From assembly GCA_017525805.1 (NCBI GenBank), contig JAFXSH010000152.1:14180-78179 (forward strand): a DNA stretch of 64,000 nucleotides, given 5' to 3'. This document shows, piece after piece, positions 1-10,900 of the stretch. The translations under genes and the position numbers were made by a program. Every line of letters begins with the position of its first letter. Positions within the stretch are counted from its first letter, which is position 1. Source of the DNA: Clostridia bacterium (GTDB taxonomy: Bacteria > Bacillota_A > Clostridia > Christensenellales > Aristaeellaceae). The notes under the pieces were generated by a model. That model saw only the letters and a program-made list of their open reading frames with translations, ran no database searches and was not told the DNA's origin.

Positions 1-139
1 GGCGGTAGCGGTTGCGCAGGGCGATGGCTACGGCGCGCTTGGCATCGTCCTGGCCGATGATGTAACGGTCCAGTTCCCGCACCACTTCGCGGGGAGTCAA
101 CTCATGGGCACTGCCCGGCAGTTTGATGATTTCGCTCAT
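1..139 (-). CDS. hslU: HslU/ClpY ATPase subunit, N-terminal fragment
   Basis: The first 46 codons of the AAA+ unfoldase that feeds substrates to the HslV protease are present; the rest lies beyond the window edge. The visible sequence has the typical HslU opening, with [10 protein letters not shown] and [18 protein letters not shown] shortly before the expected Walker A. The ATG at 139 lies 3 bp after the hslV stop, and its ribosome-binding site (GGAGGAGGT) lies inside the last hslV codons, so the two genes are translationally coupled. Gene order and sequence make this call secure despite truncation. Confidence 0.93.
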   Translation of the reverse strand, partial: MSEIIKLPGSAHELTPREVVRELDRYIIGQDDAKRAVAIALRNRYR

Positions 140-142
140 GGC

Positions 143-676
143 TTATACCTCCTCCACGACGATGTTATCATTGGTGTACACGCAGATGGACGCTGCGATG
201 TGCAGAGCCTTTTCCGCGATTTCCTTGGCGGAAAGATCGGTGTTCTGCACCAATGCGCGGGCGGCGGCCAAAGCGTAATTGCCGCCGGAGCCGATGGCAG
301 CCACGCCGTCGTCCGGGTCGATCACTTCGCCGGTGCCGGAAACGATCAGCATGCTTTCCTTGTTCGCCACGATCAGCATGGCTTCCAGCTGGCGAAGGCC
401 CTTGTCGCCCCGCCAGTCCTGGGCCAGCATCACGGCGGCCCGCTCTAAATTGCCGCCGCACTGGGTCAGCTTGTCTTCAAAGCGTTCGCACAGGGAAAAT
501 GCGTCGGCTACGGAACCGGCAAAGCCCGTCACCACGCTGTCGTTATAAATCCGCCGCACCTTCCGGGCGGTGGCCTTAAATACCGTATGTTCTCCCATGG
601 TCACCTGGCCGTCTCCGGCCACGGCGATTTTGCCGTCCTTCTTGACGGCGCAGATGGTGGTTCCTTTCATGGTCAT
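143..676 (-). CDS. hslV: ATP-dependent protease subunit HslV/ClpQ
   Basis: 177-residue proteolytic subunit of the HslUV (ClpYQ) complex, a cytoplasmic proteasome-like peptidase. The beginning [11 protein letters not shown] places the probable N-terminal catalytic Thr after a short propeptide. GDGQVTMG and the KVRRIYN segment are family hallmarks, and the length is normal. I chose the ATG at 676 because GGAGG lies 8 nt upstream; an earlier in-frame ATG at 721 would add 15 residues with no match to the family. It forms a two-gene operon with hslU. In Bacillus the preceding gene is xerC; here an exported hydrolase occupies that side. Confidence 0.95.
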   Translation of the reverse strand: MTMKGTTICAVKKDGKIAVAGDGQVTMGEHTVFKATARKVRRIYNDSVVTGFAGSVADAFSLCERFEDKLTQCGGNLERAAVMLAQDWRGDKGLRQLEAMLIVANKESMLIVSGTGEVIDPDDGVAAIGSGGNYALAAARALVQNTDLSAKEIAEKALHIAASICVYTNDNIVVEEV

Positions 677-726
677 GTAAGTATCCTCCGTAGAAAAAGA
701 TAATAGTCTTTCTTTGACCATTGCAT

Positions 727-755
727 ATCATAGCAGACTTTTCTGCGTTTGGCAA
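727..755 (-). promoter_or_regulatory. Predicted sigma-A promoter of hslVU
   Basis: On the minus strand, TTGCCA (750-755) and TATGAT (727-732) are separated by exactly 17 bp, about 50 bp upstream of the hslV start. The spacer holds a short inverted repeat GCAGA-CTTT-TCTGC (733-746), which could be an operator or chance. Its presence indicates that hslVU can be transcribed independently of the upstream hydrolase. Confidence 0.7.
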
Positions 756-801
756 GACAGAAAAATTCATTGCCTCAATTCGGCCTTGATTTGCGCGGCG
801 G

Positions 802-1800
802 TTATTTCATAATGAATTCCGCGATTTCGACAATGATTTCCTGGGAAACATGGCAGGGTGTATCGTATTCCTTTACGGTTCCCCGGGCTTCCTCCGGCGC
901 GTCCGGGTCCATGAGCAGGTGGTTCAGTTCGGGATGATAGATCACCTGTACGCTGTCCGGCAGAGTGAGCGCGTTCCAGGCGTCGATACCGTCCGCGTCC
1001 ACTACCTGGAAATCCCGCCCGCCGTTGATGATGAGGGCGGGGATATCCAGGGCTTGCAGGATTTCGGCTGTGTCATATTGGGCCATTTCCCAGAAATAAT
1101 AGGCAGGCTGGCCGAATACGGTCTTGCTTTTTGCTTCTTCCCCCGTACTGTTCAGCAGGTTTTCCCATTCCTTGCGCAGCCCCTGCATCTGAATGGTTCC
1201 AATGGCTTTCGTCAGGGCCGGCAAAGCGTCCACGATGGCCTGATTCTGGCTGAGCACGATGTCCCCTAAGGTCTTGGGCGTGCCGGACAGCATCACGATC
1301 CCCGCGAACAGGCCGGGGTTTTCCTGCGCGATGCGCGGCGCGAGCATGGCCCCCATGGAATGGCCGACGAGATAAATCCTGCCCGGGTCAACGCGCGGGT
1401 CGGCGCGCAGGATTTGCGCGGCGTCCACCGCGTCCCGGATGGATTCTTGGTCAACGGTGAAGGTTTTCAAATCCTCCTGGGTATAGCTGCTGCCGTAAAC
1501 CAGGGTGCGCTTATCGTACCGCAGTACGGCGACGCCATGAGCCGCCAGCATTTCCGCCAGATCGCGGAACATGGCGGTTTGACCGATGGTCTCGTCCCGG
1601 TCATTGGGCCCGGAACCATGGAGCAGCACCACGGCGGGAAGGGGAGATGAGGCGTTTTCCGGCAGGGTGAGCGTGCCCGGCAAAGCGGGATCGCCGATGG
1701 AAACATCTTCCTCGATCAGGCTGTCTGTCCCGGTCTCACAAAAACCGAAGGAAGGAATGACCATCAGCACACATAAAAACGCGGTCAAGATTCTTTTCAC
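802..1800 (-). CDS. Exported alpha/beta-hydrolase (serine esterase/peptidase-like)
   Basis: 332-residue protein with an N-terminal signal peptide (MKRILTAFLCVLMVIPSFGFC-like hydrophobic stretch) followed by an alpha/beta-hydrolase domain. Catalytic elements can be seen: HGSGPND oxyanion region, nucleophile elbow GHSMG, acid in GGRDF and His in LNHLL. The start is a GTG with GGGAGG 8 nt upstream. The natural substrate is unknown; related dienelactone hydrolase/prolyl-oligopeptidase-like esterases act on small esters or peptides. It lies 21 bp downstream of trmFO and upstream of hslV, replacing xerC in the otherwise conserved Bacillus order. Confidence 0.85.
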   Translation of the reverse strand: MKRILTAFLCVLMVIPSFGFCETGTDSLIEEDVSIGDPALPGTLTLPENASSPLPAVVLLHGSGPNDRDETIGQTAMFRDLAEMLAAHGVAVLRYDKRTLVYGSSYTQEDLKTFTVDQESIRDAVDAAQILRADPRVDPGRIYLVGHSMGAMLAPRIAQENPGLFAGIVMLSGTPKTLGDIVLSQNQAIVDALPALTKAIGTIQMQGLRKEWENLLNSTGEEAKSKTVFGQPAYYFWEMAQYDTAEILQALDIPALIINGGRDFQVVDADGIDAWNALTLPDSVQVIYHPELNHLLMDPDAPEEARGTVKEYDTPCHVSQEIIVEIAEFIMK

Positions 1801-1821
1801 AGGTCCCGCCTCCCTTTGTTT

Positions 1822-3126
1822 TTACTCCCTTTCAATTTCCTGTTTCAGCCGTTCCACGGTTTCCAGCGCCCGGTTTGCGATTTTTTCATACCGGGCCTGC
1901 TTGCCGCCCCGAACCTTTTCCGGCCAGCCCTCCATGATGCCGTAGGTCACGTTCATGGGCTGGAAGCTGCGGTTATCGGCGGCCACGTAATGGGCAAGAG
2001 CCCCCAGGGCCGTTTCCCGGGGAAAGTCCGGCAGAGGTTTTCCAAACTGCCGCATGGCAGCGCAGACGCCAGCCACCAGGCCGCTTCCGGCGCTTTCCAC
2101 ATAGCCCTCCACGCCGGTCATCTGCCCCGCGAAAAACAGGCCGGGGCGGGCCATCATTTGATAATGATGATCCAGCAGGCCGGGGCTGTTTAAGAAGGTG
2201 TTCCGGTGCATCACCCCGTACCGGGCGTATTCGGCGTGTTCCAATCCGGGGATCAGGCCGAACACCCGCTTCTGCTCCGGAAATTTCAGCCGCGTCTGGA
2301 AGCCAACTAAGTTATAAAGCGTACCCGCCGCGTCGTCCTGGCGAAGCTGCACTACGGCGTAGGGGTCCCGTCCCGTGCGCGGGTCCGGCAGGCCCACGGG
2401 CTTCAAGGGTCCGAAAGCCAGCACCATATGTCCTCGCCGGGCCATGGATTCCACCGGCATGCAGCCCTCAAACACCTTTTTTTCCTCGAAACCGTGAATG
2501 GGGGCCGTTTCAGCGGAAAGCAGGGCTTCCACAAAAGCGTCGTACTCCTGCTGATTCATTGGGCAGTTCAGGTAATCGTCCCCCCGGCCATAGCGGGAGG
2601 CGCGGTAAACCTTGCTCATATCCAGGCTTTCCGCTGTCACAATAGGAGCGGCGGCGTCATAAAAGTTTAAAGTGGACACGTCCGGCATGGCCGCGATGGC
2701 CTCCGCCAGGGCGTCGCTGGTGAGGGGGCCGGTGGCGATGACGGCGGGCGCTTCGGGTATTTCCGTGACCTCTTTTTCTTCTACCGTTACCAAAGGATGA
2801 TTTTTCAGGGTTTCGGTGATGTAGCCGGAAAAGGAATCCCGATCCACGGCCAGGGCCCCGCCCGCGGGCACCCGGGCCTTGTCCGCCGCCGCTAAAATCA
2901 GGGAATCCATGCGGCGCATTTCTTCCTTGAGCAGACCCACGGCGTTCTGCATCCGGTCCGACCGCAGGGAATTGGAGCACACCAATTCCGCGAACAGGGG
3001 GGAATGATGGGCGGGACTGTAATTGTTCGGCTTTTGCTCGATCAGGGTGACGGGAACGCCGCGCTTTGCCAATTGCCAGGCCGCCTCGCAGCCCGCCAGC
3101 CCCGCGCCGACCACGGTGACGCTCAT
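1822..3126 (-). CDS. trmFO: Methylenetetrahydrofolate-tRNA-(uracil-5-)-methyltransferase TrmFO
   Basis: 434-residue folate/FAD-dependent enzyme that makes 5-methyluridine at position 54 of tRNA. The protein opens with a dinucleotide-binding motif [13 protein letters not shown] and has the family segments [17 protein letters not shown] and [12 protein letters not shown]. The ATG at 3126 overlaps the topA stop codon by four bases (ATGA), giving translational coupling. A longer in-frame extension reaching into topA has no family match and was not used. Its position between topA and hslV is as in Bacillus, where it was called gid. Confidence 0.96.
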   Translation of the reverse strand: MSVTVVGAGLAGCEAAWQLAKRGVPVTLIEQKPNNYSPAHHSPLFAELVCSNSLRSDRMQNAVGLLKEEMRRMDSLILAAADKARVPAGGALAVDRDSFSGYITETLKNHPLVTVEEKEVTEIPEAPAVIATGPLTSDALAEAIAAMPDVSTLNFYDAAAPIVTAESLDMSKVYRASRYGRGDDYLNCPMNQQEYDAFVEALLSAETAPIHGFEEKKVFEGCMPVESMARRGHMVLAFGPLKPVGLPDPRTGRDPYAVVQLRQDDAAGTLYNLVGFQTRLKFPEQKRVFGLIPGLEHAEYARYGVMHRNTFLNSPGLLDHHYQMMARPGLFFAGQMTGVEGYVESAGSGLVAGVCAAMRQFGKPLPDFPRETALGALAHYVAADNRSFQPMNVTYGIMEGWPEKVRGGKQARYEKIANRALETVERLKQEIERE

Positions 3127-5249
3127 GCTTCTTCGTCCTCCGTCTCCGGCGCAGCGACTTCCACCCGATGGCGGCAGGTTTCGTTGCTGCACAGATACCA
3201 GGTCTTGCCTTTGCGGGAGCGCTTGTAGGTCATGTAGCTTCCGCACTTTTCGCACCGCTGATCCACCGGCATTTCCCAGGAAACGAAATCGCATTCCGGG
3301 TAGTTTTCGCAGCCGTAGAACTTGCGGTTTTTCCGGCTGGTTTTTTCCAGCAGCCTTCCGCCGCACTTGGGGCACTTGGCTTCAATATAGGTGAGGATGG
3401 GCTTGGTGTTCCGGCAGTCCGGAAAATTGGGGCAGGCGAGGAACTTGCCGTACCGGCCCACCCGGTACACCATCTGGGCCCCGCATTTATCGCAGATCAC
3501 GTCGCTGGGCTCGTCCTTGATTTCCACCTTTTCGATGGCGTCTTCGGCCTTGCCTAACATTTTTTCAAAGGGCGGATAGAATTCCCGCAGCACCTTGTGC
3601 CAATCCTCGGTTCCTTCTTCCACCGCGTCCAATTCTTCTTCCAGCTCGGCGGTGAATTCCACGTCCACGATGGGGCCAAAGTAGTCCATCATCATGGAAT
3701 TGATCATTTTGCCCAATTCGGTGGGGAACAGGCGCTTGTTTTCCCGCATCACATAGCCCCGGGCGATGATGGTAGTAATGGTAGGGGCGTAGGTGGAGGG
3801 ACGGCCGATTCCTTTTTCTTCCAAGGTTTTCACCAGGCTGGCTTCGGTATAGCGGGCGGGGGGCTGGGTGAAGTGCTGCTGGCTTTCCACCGATTCGATG
3901 GTCACCGGCGCGCCTTCCTCGAACTGGGGCAGGGTGGATTCCGCCGTTTCCTCCGCTTCATCCGTGCTTTCCTCGTACACGCTGGTGAACCCGGCGAAGC
4001 GTTTGTGCTCTCCGTAAAAGCGCATGCCCACGCCGTCGCCCGCCACGTCCATGGTCATGGTATCGTAGAGGGCAGGCTTCATCTGGCTGGCTAAGAACCG
4101 GGAATAAATGAGCCGGTACAGCTGGAACTGCTCTTTGGTGAGCGACGCTTTGATGGATTCCGGCGTGCGGCGCACGTCGGTGGGGCGGATGGCCTCATGT
4201 GCGTCCTGGGCGTTGCGGCGGCCCTTGAACTCATTGGGGGTTTCGGGCAGGTATTCTTCGCCGAAGCGCTCCGGAATGTAGGCGCGCACGGCGGAAAGCG
4301 CTTCCTCAGAAATGCGCACGCTGTCGGTGCGGATGTAGGTGACGATACCCTGGGTGCCCTCGTCCTCCAAATCCACGCCTTCATAAAGCTGCTGTACCAC
4401 CTGCATGGTTTTCTGGGTGGTGAAGTTCAGCTTGCGGCCCGCCTCCTGCTGGAGGGAAGAAGTGGTGAAGGGCGGCGCGGGCAGCTTTTTCTTTTCTCCG
4501 TGCTTGATGCCGTACACGGCGAAACGGGCGTTTTCCACCCGCTGCTGGGCTTCCTTTGCCTCCTGTTCGCTGTGAAGCTCCGCCTTTTTATTGTCCAGGG
4601 TGTTGAGGCGCAGCATGAAGGTGGTTTTCCGGCCACGGGCGCTGGGCAGCAGGGCGTTGGCGGAAATATCCCAATATTCTTCCGGAATGAAATCTTCGAT
4701 GTCCTGCTCCCGGTCCACCACAAGCCTGGTGGCTACGCTCTGCACCCGCCCGGCGGACAGGCCCTTTTTCACCTTGGCCCATAAAAGGGGGCTGATCTTG
4801 TAGCCCACCAGCCGGTCTAAGGCGCGGCGGGCCTGCTGGGCGTCCACCCGCTCCATGTCGATGGGCCGGGGGTTTTTCAGGGCGTTTTCCACCGCCCGCT
4901 GGGTGATCTCATGGAATTCGATGCGGCAGGGGGCGTTCACGTCCATGCCCAAGGTCTGGGCCAGGTGCCAGGAGATGGCTTCCCCTTCCCGGTCAGGGTC
5001 GGTTGCCAGGTAGATTTTGGACGCGGATTTGGCCTCTTTGCGGATCTTGGTCAAAATCTTGCCCCGGCCGTGGATGGTGATGTACTTCATGGAGAAGTCA
5101 TTGTCCACGTCCACGCCCAGTTGGGATTTGGGCAGATCGCGCACGTGCCCCTGGGACGCTTCCACTTTGTACCCCCGGCCTAAGAATTTGGCGATGGTGC
5201 GCGCTTTGGCGGGAGATTCCACGATAATCAGTTTCGATGCGGTTGCCAC
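3123..5249 (-). CDS. topA: DNA topoisomerase I (type IA)
   Basis: 708-residue enzyme that relaxes negatively supercoiled DNA. The TOPRIM domain has IVESPAK (Glu about residue 11) and DPDREGE (about 84-90); the active-site Tyr is about residue 305 in [11 protein letters not shown]. Three C-terminal four-Cys zinc-ribbon modules follow (CDKCGA, CPKCGG and CEKCGS beginnings), a usual number for Bacillota. I placed the start at the GTG at 5249, with GGAGG 8 nt upstream; a TTG at 5264 falls on the ribosome-binding site itself. The stop overlaps the trmFO start. Confidence 0.97.
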   Translation of the reverse strand: MATASKLIIVESPAKARTIAKFLGRGYKVEASQGHVRDLPKSQLGVDVDNDFSMKYITIHGRGKILTKIRKEAKSASKIYLATDPDREGEAISWHLAQTLGMDVNAPCRIEFHEITQRAVENALKNPRPIDMERVDAQQARRALDRLVGYKISPLLWAKVKKGLSAGRVQSVATRLVVDREQDIEDFIPEEYWDISANALLPSARGRKTTFMLRLNTLDNKKAELHSEQEAKEAQQRVENARFAVYGIKHGEKKKLPAPPFTTSSLQQEAGRKLNFTTQKTMQVVQQLYEGVDLEDEGTQGIVTYIRTDSVRISEEALSAVRAYIPERFGEEYLPETPNEFKGRRNAQDAHEAIRPTDVRRTPESIKASLTKEQFQLYRLIYSRFLASQMKPALYDTMTMDVAGDGVGMRFYGEHKRFAGFTSVYEESTDEAEETAESTLPQFEEGAPVTIESVESQQHFTQPPARYTEASLVKTLEEKGIGRPSTYAPTITTIIARGYVMRENKRLFPTELGKMINSMMMDYFGPIVDVEFTAELEEELDAVEEGTEDWHKVLREFYPPFEKMLGKAEDAIEKVEIKDEPSDVICDKCGAQMVYRVGRYGKFLACPNFPDCRNTKPILTYIEAKCPKCGGRLLEKTSRKNRKFYGCENYPECDFVSWEMPVDQRCEKCGSYMTYKRSRKGKTWYLCSNETCRHRVEVAAPETEDEEA

Positions 5250-5274
5250 GTCTTTTTCCTCCAAATAACAAATA

Positions 5275-6363
5275 TCAGGGCCGGGTGAGGGCGTATGCCC
5301 TACCGGCGCGGCGTTCGATTTTGCCGCTGATTTCCAGCAGCGTCAGTTGGGTGCCAAGCTCTGAGGCGGAAAGACCCGTTTCGGAAATCAGCTCCTCCAA
5401 GGTCTTTTCTTCCATGGCCAGGGCCCGCAGGATGGGGTCCTGCTCATCTTCTTCCTGGGGCAGGAAGGAGTTTTGCTCCGGCGTTTTTTCCTCCCAGCCC
5501 ATATGGCTTAGGATATCCTGGCCGCAGGTGCAAAGGGCCGCGCCCTCCTTGAGCAGCGCCAGGGGCAGTTCGCTGCCCGGCGCGTCCACGCTGCCCGGCA
5601 GGGCGAATACCTCCCGGCCCTGACTGAGGGCGTAATCCACGGTAAAGTGGGTGCCGCTTTTCCGCTGCGCTTCAATGAGCAGCACACCGTCGGACAGGCC
5701 GGAAATGATGCGGTTGCGCACCGGGAAATGATAGGGGAAGGGCGGCGTGTCCGGGGCGAGCTCGGACAGGATCGCGCCTCCTTCCGCAAGGATGCGCTCC
5801 GCCAGTTCCTTGTTTTCGGGGGGATAGAGATTGCCCACCCCGCTGCCCAGCACGGCCACCGTTCGCCCGTGGGCGTCCAGCGCGCCCCAATGGGCCGCCG
5901 CGTCGATGCCCCGGGCCAGGCCGCTGACGATGGTCACGCCCTTTTCCGCAAGCTCCCTTGCAATGCGCCGGGCCTGGGAAAAACCGTAACGGGTGGCTCT
6001 GCGGGAACCCACGATGGCGATGGCGGGCGTGTCCGGCGGCGGCAGGCTGCCCCGCATAAACAGCACGTCCGGCGGATTCTCAATGGACATAAGGGAGGCG
6101 GGATAATCCCCGTCGCCTAAGAAAAGCGCTTTGGCGTTCAGCGCTTCCAGCGCCCGCAGCACAGGGCCGCAGCGCACGGCCCGGCTGTCCGCCAGCAAAG
6201 CGAAATTTTCATGGCCCAAGGATTCATACAGCGCCGGTGTAAACTGCCGCCATACGTTCAGCGCCCCGCCCCACTCTTTCCGCAGGGCGTCCAGCCGGTT
6301 CCAGGCCCTCATGGGCGCGCACTGGAGCCAGATGCGGGCCAGCTGCTCGTCTGAATAATTCAT
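5275..6363 (-). CDS. dprA: DNA-processing protein DprA/Smf
   Basis: 362-residue single-strand DNA-binding protein that loads RecA during natural transformation. The Rossmann-like core has GSRRATRYG and the typical AVLGSGVGNLYPPENKELAE segment, followed by a C-terminal winged-helix region. The ATG at 6363 overlaps the comM stop by four bases; a TTG 12 nt upstream is possible but lacks a spaced ribosome-binding site. The comM-dprA-topA order suggests one transcript. No other late competence genes are in the window, so transformability cannot be inferred. Confidence 0.94.
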   Translation of the reverse strand: MNYSDEQLARIWLQCAPMRAWNRLDALRKEWGGALNVWRQFTPALYESLGHENFALLADSRAVRCGPVLRALEALNAKALFLGDGDYPASLMSIENPPDVLFMRGSLPPPDTPAIAIVGSRRATRYGFSQARRIARELAEKGVTIVSGLARGIDAAAHWGALDAHGRTVAVLGSGVGNLYPPENKELAERILAEGGAILSELAPDTPPFPYHFPVRNRIISGLSDGVLLIEAQRKSGTHFTVDYALSQGREVFALPGSVDAPGSELPLALLKEGAALCTCGQDILSHMGWEEKTPEQNSFLPQEEDEQDPILRALAMEEKTLEELISETGLSASELGTQLTLLEISGKIERRAGRAYALTRP

Positions 6364-7910
6364 GAATTCCCCCAATACTTGCTGTCCAGCGCCCGGTACT
6401 GGATCGCTTCAGCGATGTGCGCGGGAAGAATGCATTCTTCTCCCGCTAAATCGGCGATGGTGCGGGCCACCTTGATGACGCGGGTATAGCCCCGCATGCT
6501 CATGCCCATCTTATCCACGGCTCGGGTCAGCAATTGCTGGGCTGTCTCGCTCAAGGGACAGAGTTCCCGGAGCGCCGCGCCGTCCATTTGGGCGTTGCAG
6601 TACAGCTTTGCCGGAGCTAAGCGTCGCTGCTGCAAAAGCCTCGCGGCCTGCACCCGTTTTCTTACGGTTTCGGAATCCTCCGCCGGGGCGGAAGCGTTGA
6701 TTTCGCTTACCGGTACCGCGTCCACCTCCACCTGCAGGTCGATGCGGTCCAGCAGGGGACCGGATACCCGGCCCAAATACCGGCGGATGGCCGCTTCGCC
6801 GCAGTGGCATTGCCGGGTGCGGCTGCCGTAATACCCGCAGGGACAGGGATTCATGCCCGCCACCAGCATGCAGCGGGAAAGGTACTGGGCCCTGGCGCGT
6901 ACCCGGGAAATGGTGGCTACTCCGTCCTCCAAAGGCTGCCGCAGGGCCTCTAATACATTCGGCGCGTATTCGGGCAATTCGTCCAGGAACAGCACGCCGT
7001 TGTGGGCCAGGGAGATTTCGCCGGGCCGCGCGTCGCTTCCGCCGCCCACCAGAGCGGGGGCGGACACGGCGTGGTGAGGGGTGCGGAAAGGCCGTTCGGT
7101 CATCAGGCCCTGGCCGGGCTTGAGCAGCCCCGCTACGGAATGGATGCGGGTGGTTTCACAGGCTTCCTCAAAGGTCATGGGCGGCAGAATGCCGGGCAGG
7201 CACCGGGCCAGCATGGTTTTGCCGCTGCCGGGCACGCCGATCATCAGCAGATTGTGGCCCCCTGCCGCCGCCACCTCCAGGGCCCGCCGCGCGCCCTGCT
7301 GGCCTTTGACCAGGGCAAGGTCCAAGGCGGGATGGGAAACGCGCAGAGTATCTTCGTAGGAAAGCTGGATTTGGGCGGGAAGCGGTTCCTTGCCGCTCAA
7401 ATGGCCAATCACCTGGGCAAGGCTTCGGGCGGGGTATACCCGCATGCCGGAAAGACTTTGCACCTCCGCCGCGTTTTCAACGGGCAGCACCACGCTTTCG
7501 ATGCCCGCCTGATGAGCGGCGATCACCATGGAAAGAACGCCCCGCACAGGGGTCAGGGTGCCGTCCAGGGACAATTCGCCCAGTAGCAGCACCTTGTCCA
7601 AATCAGGCAGCGCGGCCTGGCGGCTGGCGGCGATGATGGAAACGGCGATGGGCAGGTCGAAAGCCGCCCCTTCCTTTTTCAGGTCGGCGGGGGAAAGGTT
7701 TACCGTGATCATGCCGTAAGGCAGGGCGTAGCCGGAATTGCGCAGGGCCCCGGAAACCCGGTCCCGGCTCTCTCGCACTGCGGCGTCCGGCAGGCCCACC
7801 ACGAGAAAATGGTTATCGCCCGAGCCTGAACGGGGGCTCACGTCGGTTTCCACCCACACGGGACGTCCATCTACTCCCTGCAGGGCAAAGCACAGCGTTC
7901 GGGCGAGCAC
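6360..7910 (-). CDS. comM: YifB/ComM family Mg-chelatase-like AAA+ ATPase
   Basis: 516-residue protein of the ComM family, in which Gram-negative members are hexameric helicases promoting branch migration during transformation. Order of parts: N-terminal Lon-protease-like S5 fold, central AAA+ domain with Walker A GVPGSGKT and Walker B LFLDELPE, and a C-terminal Mg-chelatase-associated region with CPCGYYG Cys motifs. The start is a GTG with GAGGTGA 6 nt upstream. It is followed directly by dprA, which fits a role in DNA uptake or recombination. Confidence 0.92.
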   Translation of the reverse strand: MLARTLCFALQGVDGRPVWVETDVSPRSGSGDNHFLVVGLPDAAVRESRDRVSGALRNSGYALPYGMITVNLSPADLKKEGAAFDLPIAVSIIAASRQAALPDLDKVLLLGELSLDGTLTPVRGVLSMVIAAHQAGIESVVLPVENAAEVQSLSGMRVYPARSLAQVIGHLSGKEPLPAQIQLSYEDTLRVSHPALDLALVKGQQGARRALEVAAAGGHNLLMIGVPGSGKTMLARCLPGILPPMTFEEACETTRIHSVAGLLKPGQGLMTERPFRTPHHAVSAPALVGGGSDARPGEISLAHNGVLFLDELPEYAPNVLEALRQPLEDGVATISRVRARAQYLSRCMLVAGMNPCPCGYYGSRTRQCHCGEAAIRRYLGRVSGPLLDRIDLQVEVDAVPVSEINASAPAEDSETVRKRVQAARLLQQRRLAPAKLYCNAQMDGAALRELCPLSETAQQLLTRAVDKMGMSMRGYTRVIKVARTIADLAGEECILPAHIAEAIQYRALDSKYWGNS

Positions 7911-7935
7911 GGCAGGTCACCTCATTTCTTGAAAA

Positions 7936-10900
7936 TCAGTACCAGAGCCACCGGTCGAACCAGCGCATGGCGTCCAGCCAGCTTTGGGGAGTCAGGCAGC
8001 CGCTGGCGTAGGGGAAGAAAGCAATGAACAGCGCCGCTGCGGCGATCAGAATCACGGCCAGCAGGACGATAGCGGTTTTTTCTCCGGTTTCCGCCGGGAT
8101 GCTCGCTGTAGCGTATCCGGTATCCGCCAGCAGATCGACGCTCAGCACGATAGCGATCGCCAGGAAGGGCACGCAAGGAAAATAGTGGTAGATATAGGTG
8201 CCCCGGGGAACCAGGATCCAGGGCAGGAGCTGCACGAAGTAGCATAGCAGAATGATGGCGGGGCGGGGATCGTTTTTTTCCGTCCAGAAGGTGAAGGTGC
8301 CGTCCTTTTGCAGATGCCGCTTGATCCATACGCCGCACAGGCACAGGATGCACAGGAGGCCTCCCCACCACACGGCGGGGTTGCCCATGGCGGAAATGGT
8401 GGTGTGATAACCGGCAGGCTCAAAGGAATTGGAGGCATAATACATGGGCTTGGCGATCACGGGCCATTCATACCAGGGGGAATAGAAAGCATGGTCCATG
8501 CCAAGACCGGGCGTGCTGTGATAGCTGAACATGCGCTCCGTTTCCTGGATGATTTTTTTTACGGTCACGCCCGTTCCGTCATAGGCGAAGAAGGGGATAT
8601 AGGCACAGTAATATACGATGGCGGGCACCAGGATGAAGAAAACAAAGCAGCTGGCGATGGTGATCAGCAGGTATTTTCCGCCGTTTACGGCGGCCTTTTC
8701 TTCCTCTGTGCGCTTCTTTTCGGGGATTTTTTTGGCAGCGCGCGTGAGCCGCCACCGTCTAAAGACGCCCCAGAAGAAGATCAGCGCCAGCACAACGCCC
8801 GCGTAGCAGCCCGTCCATTTGCTGGCGATGCCAAGGCCCATGCACAGGCCGGACAGGACCAGGGGGATCAGGGCTTTCCACAAAGGCTTTCGGAAAGGCT
8901 CCTGGAAGAACCAGACCAGCATGAAATATACCATCCAAATGATCCACAGCACCACGAAGCTGTCGATGGTGGCGATGCGGGTTTGGGTAAAGTGCATCAG
9001 GTCCAGGGCCAGCAGCGCACAGCAGGCCATACCACCCCAGGAGCGCTTGATCAACAGTTTGCCCAGCAGATACATGCCCGGCAGCATCAGCACGCCCGCC
9101 AAAGCTCCGGCAAAGCGCCAGCCGAAGGGCGTCATGCCGAAAATGGCAATGGCCCAGCTCATCATCACCTTGCCTAAAGGGGGATGGGTATACTCGTAGG
9201 GCTGCATCTGATGCAGGTGCTCGTAGGCGGTGCGGGCGTGGTAGATTTCGTCGAAGTAGGTGGAATTGTACCAGCTGGGATAATCGCCCTCCATGCTGTC
9301 CGGCTCGTCTGCCAGGTACGCGGCGGTTTCGTTTCCGTCCTTTACGATTTGGCGGCTGGTCCGGGTTTCGCCTGTTTCCGGATCGGTCAGAGGCGCTTCC
9401 CTGACCGTCATTTGGCCGAGCAGCGCGGCGGGGATCACTTCATTGGTTTCCGCGTCGCGGAACAGCACCTCAAACAGGGTCAGGTTGTAGTTATTGGCCG
9501 TGATGCGCACATACCGGGCCGTCACCGTTTCCGGATAGCCGCCGGAGGAATAGGACAGGTATTTCCACTTGAAGCAGTCGCCAACGGGCATATCGGCGGT
9601 GTAACGCTGATCAAATGTTGTTCCGTCCCGGCTGAATTCTACGGTAAAATCGCTCTGATACTGGTGAATGCCGCCGTAATAGAGCATGTTGAAAGTGTGT
9701 TCCTCCCCCAAATCCAGCATGATCTGCTCGTCGGGGGATTGGGATACGTAGGCGGTCTGGGGGGCTTTGGCGGAGCCCAAATTGGTGAAAGTGATCACGG
9801 AATAGACCACCGTAATGGAAGCCATGATGATCCAGTCCCGAACCGTCATTTTCCGCTGGGGCGCAGCCTTGGGAAGAGGAGAAACGGGTCGGTTTTCGGG
9901 CACGATTTCGACGGCCCCGCCCCGGCTCAGCGCCGAGCACAGCCACAGGGAAGCAAAGCCCACCATGACATTCAGCGCGGCGGACAGGTATTCCAAAATG
10001 GCCGTATCGCTGCTGATGGAAACCGCCGGGGCGTTCAGGTGACCAGCCGCGCCGCCGATGCGGATGTTGCGGTCCAGGGCACAGCCCACGTTCAGGAACC
10101 CGGCGATGGTGACGCCCACGGCCAGCCACAGGATGCGCACGTCCTTTTTCAGCAGATAGCCCAGCAGCAGCAGCGCCACCGCCGGGAACAGATACCTTTC
10201 GTGCATCATGGAGCCGGTGTTGAACAAAAGCAGCAGCATTGCCGCGCCGAAAACGGGCAGGCTTTCGGCGTCATGGCTGAAAATATACAGCGCGGCGATC
10301 ACCGCTACGCAGTATACGATCATCACCGTGCCCAAGCTGGCATAGGTCAGGCTGCCCAGCATGGACAGAATAAGCATGGTCAGGGCCAGGGCGAAAACCA
10401 TGCCGCTAAGCACGTACAGCCGCGGGCGGTTTGATTGATCTTGCAGGGCGTTTTGCACGCTGCCCTTCCAGTGCGTAAGCCACGCGGCGGCCAGAGGGGC
10501 CGAGGCCAGGAAGAAAGCCAGGAAGGGAACGAAAAACTCGCCGCTGATGACGCTTCCGGCGGACACCCAGTTTTTGCCCAGCAGGAAATACAGATTGCAG
10601 CTGTTGACGGTGGCGTAAGCGTAGCGCCCCATGGTTTTGCTGTAAAGCGTAATCAGCCAGTTCCATTTCAGGTGAATAGAGAAAGGCAGGGCGACAGCCA
10701 GCGCGGTGATCACCGTGAACGCAAGGCCCAGCCCCATGTCTTTCAGCTTCGCTTTGCCCTCTTTTTCATCCTTCAGGGCGCGCAGAAAATCGATCACCAG
10801 GGCAAGCAAGCCCAAAGGCCCGAACATCAGCGCCTGGGGCTTAAACAGCACGCTGGCCATGTACAGGGGAAGCGCGGCTTTCCACCTATGCTCCACCGCG